From positions 1 through 6,865 of the forward strand of contig JALSZZ010000402.1 in NCBI GenBank assembly GCA_027075825.1: 6,865 nucleotides of DNA. Reading direction: 5' to 3'. Source of the DNA: Mariprofundaceae bacterium. GTDB taxonomy: Bacteria > Pseudomonadota > Zetaproteobacteria > Mariprofundales > Mariprofundaceae. Position numbers and translations under genes: made by a program. This document shows, one piece after another, positions 1 to 6,462 of the stretch (positions within the stretch are counted from its first letter, which is position 1; every line of letters begins with the position of its first letter). Under the pieces are notes generated by a model that searched no databases, was not told where the DNA came from, and was given only the letters and a program-made list of their open reading frames with translations.

Positions 1-32
1 GCCTTGAGTTGGGTTAATCGATGGTTTGCCAT
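1..32 (-). CDS. Start of a further operon gene, product unknown (3' end outside window)
   Basis: An ATG at 32-30 opens a frame that runs off the window edge without a stop, encoding MANHRLTQLK and a partial alanine codon. It is nine bases after the tusA-like stop and has a strong ribosome binding site, so it is very likely the next cistron of the same operon. Ten residues are too few to assign a family. By position it could be another sulfur-assimilation gene. Confidence 0.6.
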   Translation of the reverse strand, partial: MANHRLTQLK

Positions 33-41
33 CTCCTCTCC
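33..41 (-). promoter_or_regulatory. Strong ribosome binding site for the next gene
   Basis: The minus strand reads GGAGAGGAG directly after the tusA-like stop, with GGAG five bases before an ATG at 32-30. It is the best ribosome binding site in the window. Confidence 0.75.
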
Positions 42-263
42 TTATTTTCGTACAATCAATTCATGAACGCCGTCACCCAGCGCCCGCAATGCTTCAACAT
101 GATAGCCTTGCTCTTCGCAGGAAGCAGGCACATTGTTCAGTGGCTCGCCTTCCTTCAGGTGAACCACTAACTGCTCACCTGCTGCCATCCTGCTCAGTGC
201 CAGTTTGACCTTGACGAAGGTCATGGGACAGGTTTCTTTGGTAATATCAAGTATCTTGCTCAT
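42..263 (-). CDS. TusA/SirA-like sulfur-carrier protein
   Basis: The 73-residue protein has the length and fold pattern of TusA, a small carrier that holds persulfide sulfur on the cysteine of a Cys-Pro motif and passes it to partners. The motif is TCPMTFVKVKLAL with C12. It has Met where classical TusA has the second proline region of CPxP, matching the TusA-like domain at the end of the sulfite reductase in the same operon (ACPMNFVKTKIRM). Later conserved parts are GEQLVVHLKEGEPLNNVP and EEQGYHV, with a second cysteine C49 that the fused domain lacks (Leu-Glu there). The gene follows the DsrE-family gene by 12 bases and its stop is nine bases before the start of another gene. It most likely shuttles sulfur between the reductase, the DsrE protein and a later acceptor; direction is inferred. 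The TusA family call is firm, the physiological acceptor is not visible. Confidence 0.9.
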   Translation of the reverse strand: MSKILDITKETCPMTFVKVKLALSRMAAGEQLVVHLKEGEPLNNVPASCEEQGYHVEALRALGDGVHELIVRK

Positions 264-273
264 CAACAACGCG

Positions 274-277
274 CCTC
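274..277 (-). promoter_or_regulatory. Ribosome binding site deciding the tusA-like start
   Basis: GAGG on the minus strand overlaps the DsrE-family stop and lies ten bases before ATG 263-261 but only four before an in-frame TTG at 269. The ATG is preferred; two more residues (Met-Leu) would result from the TTG. Confidence 0.55.
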
Positions 278-755
278 AGATAAAAATAATATGGGCATCT
301 TCAGATTCATTCAGGAACGTAGCTACGCCAACCACATCCTCGACCTCATCCACCAGATCCTCCTGCCTCAGGCCGAGAATATGCATGGCCATCTCGCAGG
401 CGTAAATACGCACGCCCAAAGCCGAGGCAGCTTCAATCAGTTCCGGCAGGGTCGCCACATGATTCTTTTTCATCATGCCCTGCATCAGCTTCGGACTGAT
501 GCCGCCAAAATTCAGCCGGGACAGCGGCAGGGTATGGCGGCCACCCATGAGAAAATTAAAGGCACGGGAAAGCACATCCTTGCCCAGCCAGCTTCGCCCC
601 TGCTGTTTTTTCAGCACATTCAACCCCCAAAAGGTGAAAAACATGGTGACTTCACGATTCGTCGCCATGGCACCAGTGGCAATCGTATAGGCGGCAATCA
701 CTTTGTCATAATCACCACTGAAGCAGACAATCGACAATTTTTTCTTCTCTGTCAT
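276..755 (-). CDS. DsrE-family sulfur-carrier protein (DsrE2/DsrE3-like)
   Basis: This is a 159-residue protein of the DsrE/DsrF superfamily, whose members carry sulfur on a conserved cysteine and exchange it with TusA and related proteins in the cytoplasm or at the membrane. Seen here are an N-terminal strand and turn LSIVCFSGDYDKV, the segment TMFFTFWGLNVLKK (37-50) typical of the DsrE2/DsrE3 group, and IYACEMAM with the probable active cysteine C120, followed by LVDEVEDVVGVATFL. C11 is a second cysteine. A Met- and Lys-rich stretch (88-98) is more polar than a membrane span, and I see no clear transmembrane helix, so a soluble form is likely. The gene follows cysH with one-base overlap and precedes a tusA-like gene by 12 bases, the arrangement expected for a DsrE-TusA relay. 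Whether it donates or accepts sulfur from the reductase-fused TusA domain is not known. Confidence 0.88.
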   Translation of the reverse strand: MTEKKKLSIVCFSGDYDKVIAAYTIATGAMATNREVTMFFTFWGLNVLKKQQGRSWLGKDVLSRAFNFLMGGRHTLPLSRLNFGGISPKLMQGMMKKNHVATLPELIEAASALGVRIYACEMAMHILGLRQEDLVDEVEDVVGVATFLNESEDAHIIFI

Positions 756-1480
756 CAAATACCATCTCCCTGTTCGCCTTCGCCCAAAGGCCGGCTTAAT
801 GATGTCACATGCAAACCACATTCCGAGGCAACATCATCCTGCTCCCACCACCAGCGTCCGGCACGCGGATTCTCACCCACGGTGATCGGGCGGGTGCAGC
901 ATTCGCAGCCAATGGAGTGGTAATGACGATCCAGCAGCGCATTGTGCGGCAACTGGTATTGCCGAATAAATGCCATGACCTGCTGCCACGACCAACTGGC
1001 CAGCGGATTATATTTGATCCGCCCATAAACCGGATCATCCTCATCCACGGTTGCCAGTGCAGCGCGGCTGTCAGATTGCTCCGCCCGGCGACCGGTGATC
1101 CATGCCTCATAGCCCTGTAACGCTCGTTGCAACGGTGCTACCTTGCGCACCTGGCAACAGCGCTTGCGCGCCTCAAGGCTATGACGAAAAGCGTTAATAC
1201 CATCTTCAGCAACCATGGATTCCACCGCATGGCAATCCGGAAAGATCACCTGAACGCGCATATTATAATGCCTCTCCACAGCTTCAATCGCCTCATAGGT
1301 TGCCTGCGGCAGGCGACCGGTATCCAGGGTCAGCACGGCAATATCCAGCCCTGAACGATGAATCAGCTCCAGTAATACTGCACTTTCGCCGCCGAAGCTG
1401 CATGGATAGACCAGCTTCTGACCATGTCGTGCATGCGCTGTGCGCAATACTTCCAGCGATTGTTCAATATGTTCTTGCAT
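755..1480 (-). CDS. cysH: Assimilatory APS reductase, CysH family with 4Fe-4S cluster
   Basis: The 241-residue protein reduces adenylyl sulfate to sulfite and AMP in the cytoplasm, using a thioredoxin- or glutaredoxin-type reductant. The PP-loop region is PCSFGGESAVLLEL (26-39), and LDTGRLPQATY (52-62) is the conserved CysH stretch. The cysteine pair C108-C109 (KRCCQVRK) and C192-x2-C195 (GCECCTRP) are the cluster ligands that mark APS-type rather than cluster-free PAPS-type enzymes. C221 in ECGLH is the catalytic cysteine that forms the enzyme-sulfite thioadduct. Position 194, usually Pro in the related CEPC motif, is here a further cysteine. No C-terminal thioredoxin domain is present, unlike plant enzymes. 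The ATG lies three bases after the upstream stop, with GGAG six bases before it. It supplies sulfite to the sulfite reductase two genes upstream. The stop codon shares one base with the next start. PAPS use cannot be excluded, since some cluster enzymes take both. Confidence 0.95.
   Translation of the reverse strand: MQEHIEQSLEVLRTAHARHGQKLVYPCSFGGESAVLLELIHRSGLDIAVLTLDTGRLPQATYEAIEAVERHYNMRVQVIFPDCHAVESMVAEDGINAFRHSLEARKRCCQVRKVAPLQRALQGYEAWITGRRAEQSDSRAALATVDEDDPVYGRIKYNPLASWSWQQVMAFIRQYQLPHNALLDRHYHSIGCECCTRPITVGENPRAGRWWWEQDDVASECGLHVTSLSRPLGEGEQGDGI
765..770 (-). promoter_or_regulatory. Ribosome binding site fixing the DsrE-family start
   Basis: GGGAGA on the minus strand sits nine bases before the ATG at 755-753, which overlaps the cysH TGA by one base (TGATG). 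It supports this start over the upstream in-frame ATG at 821, which would put 22 residues inside cysH without family resemblance. Confidence 0.7.
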
Positions 1481-1483
1481 TTC

Positions 1484-4129
1484 CTACTCCAGCCAGGATA
1501 ACTGCGGCCACCAGTATGTTACCATCAACAAAAATAACACCGCTGCTGCCAGCGACATCCCCGAGCCATAGCGCAACATGGCCGCAGCGCGCACATGGCC
1601 TGTGGCAAAAATCATGGCATTCGGCGGCGTTCCCATTGGCAGAATAAAGGCAAAACCGGAGACAATACCAATCAACAAGGCAATCATCACGGGCGATACA
1701 TCCATACTCAGTCCCAGCGGTATCGCTACAGGTAGCAGAATAGCCACGGCTGCGGCATTGCTTACGCATTCGGTGAGCAGCAATGTCATCACCGTCAGCA
1801 ACAACAGCAATTGCCACAGGCTCATCTCAGCGGGTAAAAACTGTTGCGCCAGCCACAGGCCAGCGCCCGTATCCGCCAGCGCCTTGCCCACCGCAATCGC
1901 ACCGCCATACATTAACAACACGCCCCAGTTGACGTGGGATTCCACGTCATTCCAGCTCACCAGCCGCAGCGCAAACATCAGCACCACCGCCAGCAGGGCA
2001 ATATTAGCCAGACCCACCTGGTGTCCGGCCGTCACCCAGGCCATCATGGTGGCCAGCAACAAGCCACCCATCAGCCGTGCGGAAAAACTCAGCTCGCCAT
2101 ATTCCAGCAATCGCGCCTGAATGTTTTGCTGCGCTTCCTGCATATTGATACTCACCCCACGCTGCATCCGCCATAACTGGAAAATGGCAACCAGCAGCAT
2201 GCCTGATACCAGCGGCAAGGCGGCCATCGTCCATTGCGCAAAACTGAACGACTTACCGCTCAGTTCGCCCAGCAGTGCCAGTGCCAGCGGCCCGCGGGCA
2301 CCACCGAGCAAGGTTGTCACACCGCCGATAATGGCTCCCCAGGCAACGGCAAAAAACAGGGCCTGCGCATACGGATGACCATCATGTAAACGCAGACTGC
2401 GCACTGTTGACCAGACAATCGGAAGAAAAACCGCTGCCACGGCATGCTCAGGCATCACACAGGCCATGGCTGCCGGTAGCAGCAGCATGGTCAGCAACAG
2501 CTTTTCCCGGCTATGCCCCAACCGGGCAAGCACCAGCAAAGCCAGGTACTCGGAGAGTCCGCTTTTCATCACCCCGGCAGCCAGCATGAAGGCACCGAGG
2601 ATAAAAAACACCGCCGGATTGCCAAACAGCGCAAACACCTCAGCCGTTGGCATAACCTTCAGCATCGGCAACAGCGCAATACCCAGCAATGAGGTGACGG
2701 ACAAGGGCAATAACTGCGTCACCCACAACACCAGACACAAGGCAAAGATCAGCAAGGCATGCCAGCCAGCCGGCGAAAGCCCTTCGGGTGCAGGCAGTTG
2801 TACCAGTCCCCAGGTCACCAGAAAAAGTGCTGATAAAGCCGCAAAAGGCGCACTGCGGTTGAGTAACAAGCGCCCCGTGGTCACAGATGGCGCGGATGCC
2901 TGCCCGTTCGCTGTATGTTGTACCCTGAGATGGCGGCGCAACAGATCAAACCAGCCTTCAAACCTGCGACCCATGCCGGTATCCACCAGTCGCTGGCCAA
3001 GACTGGGTAGCCCGCCATCCAGCACCCTGCTTTCCATGGGGGTCATCACCCGCCCCATATGACGCAAGCGATGCATGGGGAAATCAGCGCGCTTGAGCAG
3101 CGCGTATTGCTCCAGCAACAGCCACTCCATGGTTGCCAGTGACGGTGGTTGCTGCCCGGCCAGCGGCGTCTCCGGCAACGGGCGAAAAGGCAGCAGCAAT
3201 GGCACAACACCGGCATCAACCAGCGCTTTCATGCCACTTCGGGTTGCTTCGGCATCTTCCAGCCCGGCGATTAAATGGCTGACCACCGCACCGCCGCGAA
3301 ACACCGTGCGCGCATGGCGCAATGCCTTCCAGATCGCCTGCTGACCACCATAGCGGGCTTTCCCCGGGCAGACCTCGGCAAACACCTCCGGACTGGCCAC
3401 CTCCAGATTGCAGATAAATATATCCAGTCCGGCGGCATACAACTCGTCAATCACGCTGCAATCGTCCGGGGCGACTGTCTCCAGGGCGATTTGCCGATGC
3501 CCCAGATGACGGCGCAGCAAAGCCACCAGCGGCACGATCTGCTTCAATCCGCGATCAGCATTATCCCGTGAAAAACCGTGATACAGATAGACGGTTTCCA
3601 CCTCGCGTTCAGCAATGGCAGCCTGCACGACTTCCACCAGTTCCAGCGGATCGCGCATCGCCGGATCCCCCTGATTCAACAATGAATCAAAGTGACAATA
3701 CTGACACGCCTCGCCGCTACGGGAGAAAAAACCACAGCCAAGCATCGGCTGCAACAGCAACAGGTTTTCATGCAGGGCGGAAAACTGCCCCATGCGATGC
3801 CCCAGCCGCGTTTGCTGACGATAAAATGCTGGCACAGGCAATAATTGCACATCCAGTATTTCATTCCCGTGCTGCAAACGGGCGCAGCCCTCAGCCTCCA
3901 GTGGCTCCAGGCTGATGGGACTGTGCTGCGTATAAGGTTGCGCCACTGGCACGGTGCAAAAATGCCCGCTCGGCAGCCGCACATTGATCACGGTTTCAGC
4001 GGCATTGGCCTGCGCAATCCACAGGCCTGCCTTGCCTAAACCTTTCGGCAGCATCACACCAAGGGTGGCCAGGGCCAGTTTGGTGCGTCCGGGATTGTCA
4101 AACAGGCGTTGCGCTTCGGCTTCGCCCAT
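1484..4129 (-). CDS. Fusion of a radical SAM-like domain with an SLC13/DASS-type anion transporter
   Basis: One uninterrupted 881-codon frame holds two unrelated parts. Residues 1-405 are soluble and resemble a radical SAM TIM-barrel: the cysteines C132-x9-C142-x2-C145 (GCGFF...ACQYCHF) fit a spaced 4Fe-4S ligand set, followed by VYLYHGFS, a conserved-looking NLEVASPE strand and LIAGLED. Residues 405-425 are an Ala/Ser/Thr-rich linker. Residues 426-881 contain roughly 11-13 hydrophobic membrane spans with SLC13 features: SNAAAVAILLPVA (790-802) and PMGTPPNAM (831-839) in the second repeat. In the first repeat the usual Ser-Asn-Thr is replaced by PEHAV (560-564), and the GTPPN-like loop by GGARG (609-613). 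The transporter half may import sulfate or a related oxyanion; the substrate of the radical SAM half is unknown. The start ATG lies 8 bases after the reductase stop and has only a weak TGAG upstream, suggesting translational coupling. The transporter call is firm; the radical SAM call is good but rests on motif spacing. Confidence 0.85.
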   Translation of the reverse strand: MGEAEAQRLFDNPGRTKLALATLGVMLPKGLGKAGLWIAQANAAETVINVRLPSGHFCTVPVAQPYTQHSPISLEPLEAEGCARLQHGNEILDVQLLPVPAFYRQQTRLGHRMGQFSALHENLLLLQPMLGCGFFSRSGEACQYCHFDSLLNQGDPAMRDPLELVEVVQAAIAEREVETVYLYHGFSRDNADRGLKQIVPLVALLRRHLGHRQIALETVAPDDCSVIDELYAAGLDIFICNLEVASPEVFAEVCPGKARYGGQQAIWKALRHARTVFRGGAVVSHLIAGLEDAEATRSGMKALVDAGVVPLLLPFRPLPETPLAGQQPPSLATMEWLLLEQYALLKRADFPMHRLRHMGRVMTPMESRVLDGGLPSLGQRLVDTGMGRRFEGWFDLLRRHLRVQHTANGQASAPSVTTGRLLLNRSAPFAALSALFLVTWGLVQLPAPEGLSPAGWHALLIFALCLVLWVTQLLPLSVTSLLGIALLPMLKVMPTAEVFALFGNPAVFFILGAFMLAAGVMKSGLSEYLALLVLARLGHSREKLLLTMLLLPAAMACVMPEHAVAAVFLPIVWSTVRSLRLHDGHPYAQALFFAVAWGAIIGGVTTLLGGARGPLALALLGELSGKSFSFAQWTMAALPLVSGMLLVAIFQLWRMQRGVSINMQEAQQNIQARLLEYGELSFSARLMGGLLLATMMAWVTAGHQVGLANIALLAVVLMFALRLVSWNDVESHVNWGVLLMYGGAIAVGKALADTGAGLWLAQQFLPAEMSLWQLLLLLTVMTLLLTECVSNAAAVAILLPVAIPLGLSMDVSPVMIALLIGIVSGFAFILPMGTPPNAMIFATGHVRAAAMLRYGSGMSLAAAVLFLLMVTYWWPQLSWLE

Positions 4130-4137
4130 GACGATAC

Positions 4138-6459
4138 TCAGAATTCACTGACCTTTTTGACGTGAATTCGCCATTGCGTGTCAGAGATTTTCTCTTTGGC
4201 CAGAATGTTCTGCCCTTGTTCTTCCAGCGATAAAGGCACATTTTCAATCGGCGCGCCGTCATCCAGAATCACCAGCAACTCCGAACCCAGTGGCATCGGG
4301 GTCATGCGGATTTTCGTTTTCACGAAGTTCATCGGGCAGGCCACGCCGCTGAGATCCAGCAAAGGTGTTGTGTCATCGCTTTCTGCTGGCGGATCAGCAG
4401 GCTTTGTTGCCGCTTGCCTTACCTCCGGCACAGCAGCAAAGCGCTTGCCAGCCAGTTCCAGCCATGGTGCAACAGTATCGCGCAGGGCGTGCATGCTGGC
4501 GCCAGGATCATTGAAATCGACGTTCATCATCGCCTGTTGCACGGCCTGCAAGCCCTGCATCACTTCACCATCAGCCATCGCCTGAGCCGCCAGCATCAGG
4601 AATACAGTGGCATCATCTTCCGGTGCTTCGCCATAAGCCACCAGAAAAGCGCGTGCCAGCGATGTCGCGCAACGCCGCAACGCTACCCCGGCATCCTGCC
4701 AGAACATGGCATCCAGATGCGCCCGCGCCATCAGCCATTCATATTCCGCTTCAGACATCAGGGCATCGCTCATCGACAACACAGCGCCAGCGCATTCACC
4801 CTTCTTGTTGCCTTTGGTGTTGAACGCTTCGTTTTCACTCCAGTCATAGACCAGACCTTCCACATCGCCCTCAGCCGCGCCAAAGTCAGCAAGAATGGCA
4901 TTCACGCCATCAGCGCCGAGCCGGCTTGCCCATTCGTGCAGGCTTTCCTGCGGTTGACGCTGCTCGCGAAAAGCACGCAGCACGGCAACGCCTGCCTCCG
5001 GTGCATGTCGTGCCGGTATAGCCACAGTGGCAAAGGCCATGGCTTCACCACCACGGCCAGAGCCGCCAATATGCAACTGATAATGCGGCACAGCACGCCC
5101 CTGCACTTTCTTCGCCAGACCATGAAAACCGAGATCGGCCACATGATGCCGGGCACAGGAATGCTGGCAGCCCGACATTTTGACATTCAGCCCGGCCAGC
5201 GCAGCATCCTTCTCAAATTCCTGCAACAGGGGACGAATGGCTTCAGCCAGCCCCCGGCTGGAGGTAATGCCCAGACGGCAGGTTTCGGTACCCGGGCAGG
5301 CAACCACATCGGTAATACCACAGGCACGTTCGCCACTTAAGCCAGCAACGGCCAGCGCTTTCAGCGCGTGCTCAAGGCGCTCCTCAGCAATGCCGGTGAT
5401 CACCATGCCTTGCTCTGTGGTGACACGCAGGCCACTGGCATCCACCTGACGACACACATCGGCAATCGCATGGCATTGTTCCGGCGTTAAATCGCCACGG
5501 AAGATATTCAGTAACAAGGCTGCGTTACCATCGTGTTGCGTGATGACACCATTGGCAGGCATTGTCAGTTCCTGTAAAGGTTCACGCCATGCGGCACCTG
5601 GCATCAGTGGTTGCCGACGATGAAGCGCCTCAATCACAGCTCGCTGCTTGCGATATTCCGCAATAAAGCCTTCAGCCCCCAGCTTTTGCGCCACATATTT
5701 CAGACGCGCACGGGCACGGCGCTTGCGGTCGGAATACTTGAAATGCATGCGCATCAGGGCTTCGCCAACCAACAGCATATCACCCTCGGGGATGAATGAC
5801 TCCAGCAGCAAGGCCCCCATCGGCTGTGAGGAAAGCCCGCCTGCCGCCCATACACGAAAGCCCGCTTGCCCGTCATGCCGGGTCGCGACAAAACCCACAT
5901 CATGCATGCCACTTAAACCACAATCCGTATCGCAACCGGAAAAGCTCACCTTGAATTTGCGCGGAAACTGCTGTGCCAGCGGATGGCGCAAAAAATATTC
6001 AGCAAAGGTGCGGGCATGAATGCTGACATCGGTGTGTTCAGCCGGACACACGCCAGCCAAAAAACAGGAACTGACATTGCGCACCGTGTTGCCACAGGCT
6101 TCGCGTGTGGTCAGCCCGGCGGCATCCAGCGCCCGCAAAAAGGCCGCCGTGTTTTTCAGGTCAACAAAATTCGCCTGAATATCCTGCCGGGTCGTGATAT
6201 GCACCAGTTTGGGCATATCCATTTCACCCGCCCAGCGGGCAACGCAATCGCCAATCACATCAAGCTGTTCCGGTGTCAGATTACCACCAGGCAATTTGAC
6301 GCGCACCATGTGTACGCCCTCTTGCCGCTGACCATACACGCCCATCTGCAAACGAAACGGCGTAAAGCGTTCTTCGGTCATGTCGCCATTCAAAAAAGCC
6401 TGCAAGCCTGCTTCATATTCATCGACATCCGCCGTTTTTGCAAATTCAAAGGTTTTCAT
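4138..6459 (-). CDS. Siroheme nitrite/sulfite reductase with helical insert and C-terminal TusA-like domain
   Basis: The 773-residue protein probably reduces sulfite to sulfide by six electrons in the cytoplasm; nitrite is the alternative substrate, but APS reductase and sulfur carriers next door favour sulfite. Residues 1-270 form the first reductase half, with likely substrate-binding R91 (TTRQDIQ), R127 (TVRN), K168 and K170 (FPRKFK), which correspond to the known CysI residues. Residues 290-540 form the second half with the siroheme/4Fe-4S ligands C388-x5-C394 and C431-x3-C435. Unusually the first half also carries a full set, C132-x5-C138 and C176-x3-C180. Residues 545-690 are a helical region containing GECAG. 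Residues 697-773 are a TusA/SirA-like domain with C708 in ACPMNFVK. The start ATG lies three bases after the upstream stop, with GGGA as a modest ribosome binding site. No flavin or NADPH domain is present, so the electron donor (ferredoxin or another protein) is unknown. The family call is secure; substrate is inferred. Confidence 0.93.
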   Translation of the reverse strand: MKTFEFAKTADVDEYEAGLQAFLNGDMTEERFTPFRLQMGVYGQRQEGVHMVRVKLPGGNLTPEQLDVIGDCVARWAGEMDMPKLVHITTRQDIQANFVDLKNTAAFLRALDAAGLTTREACGNTVRNVSSCFLAGVCPAEHTDVSIHARTFAEYFLRHPLAQQFPRKFKVSFSGCDTDCGLSGMHDVGFVATRHDGQAGFRVWAAGGLSSQPMGALLLESFIPEGDMLLVGEALMRMHFKYSDRKRRARARLKYVAQKLGAEGFIAEYRKQRAVIEALHRRQPLMPGAAWREPLQELTMPANGVITQHDGNAALLLNIFRGDLTPEQCHAIADVCRQVDASGLRVTTEQGMVITGIAEERLEHALKALAVAGLSGERACGITDVVACPGTETCRLGITSSRGLAEAIRPLLQEFEKDAALAGLNVKMSGCQHSCARHHVADLGFHGLAKKVQGRAVPHYQLHIGGSGRGGEAMAFATVAIPARHAPEAGVAVLRAFREQRQPQESLHEWASRLGADGVNAILADFGAAEGDVEGLVYDWSENEAFNTKGNKKGECAGAVLSMSDALMSEAEYEWLMARAHLDAMFWQDAGVALRRCATSLARAFLVAYGEAPEDDATVFLMLAAQAMADGEVMQGLQAVQQAMMNVDFNDPGASMHALRDTVAPWLELAGKRFAAVPEVRQAATKPADPPAESDDTTPLLDLSGVACPMNFVKTKIRMTPMPLGSELLVILDDGAPIENVPLSLEEQGQNILAKEKISDTQWRIHVKKVSEF
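4141..4169. repeat. Perfect 8-bp inverted repeat at the 3' end of the sulfite reductase gene
   Basis: GAATTCAC at 4141-4148 is matched by its exact reverse complement GTGAATTC at 4162-4169, with 13 bases between. In the minus-strand transcript this gives a hairpin covering the last codons before the stop, ending 11 bases before the ATG of the next gene. It is followed by no U-rich run in that direction, so it is not an intrinsic terminator. It may be chance, or may affect coupling or mRNA stability between the two genes. Confidence 0.5.
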
Positions 6460-6462
6460 CCG

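Noticed and set aside
756..821. A 22-residue N-terminal extension of the DsrE-family protein
   Set aside because: The extension lies inside cysH, does not resemble the family, and the downstream ATG has GGGAGA nine bases before it and a one-base overlap with the cysH stop.
291..923. A 210-codon open frame on the plus strand
   Set aside because: It is antisense to the DsrE-family gene and cysH, both strongly supported; its composition is typical of a shadow frame.
1781..1812. CAG/CAA-rich stretch resembling a short tandem repeat
   Set aside because: It is explained by leucine codons in a hydrophobic membrane span of the transporter, and the units are not regular.
1464..1817. A 117-codon minus-strand frame overlapping the transporter end and cysH start
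   Set aside because: It is out of frame with two well-supported genes and its translation has no plausible domain.
2466..3062. A 198-codon open frame on the plus strand
   Set aside because: It is antisense to the radical SAM-transporter gene and has no family resemblance or good ribosome binding site.
1484..4129. The radical SAM-transporter fusion as a sequencing frameshift or lost stop
   Set aside because: The frame is continuous, both halves and the linker keep sensible coding composition, and no stop or ribosome binding site with a start is evident at the junction; a base substitution in a former stop cannot be fully excluded.
4141..4169. The inverted repeat as an intrinsic terminator
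   Set aside because: In the transcript direction no U-rich run follows the second arm, the stem has mostly A-U pairs, and the operon continues after eight bases.
4414..5340. A 308-codon open frame on the plus strand
   Set aside because: It lies fully antisense within the sulfite reductase gene, whose protein has clear conserved motifs; its translation is rich in His, Arg, Gln and Ser with no recognisable domain.
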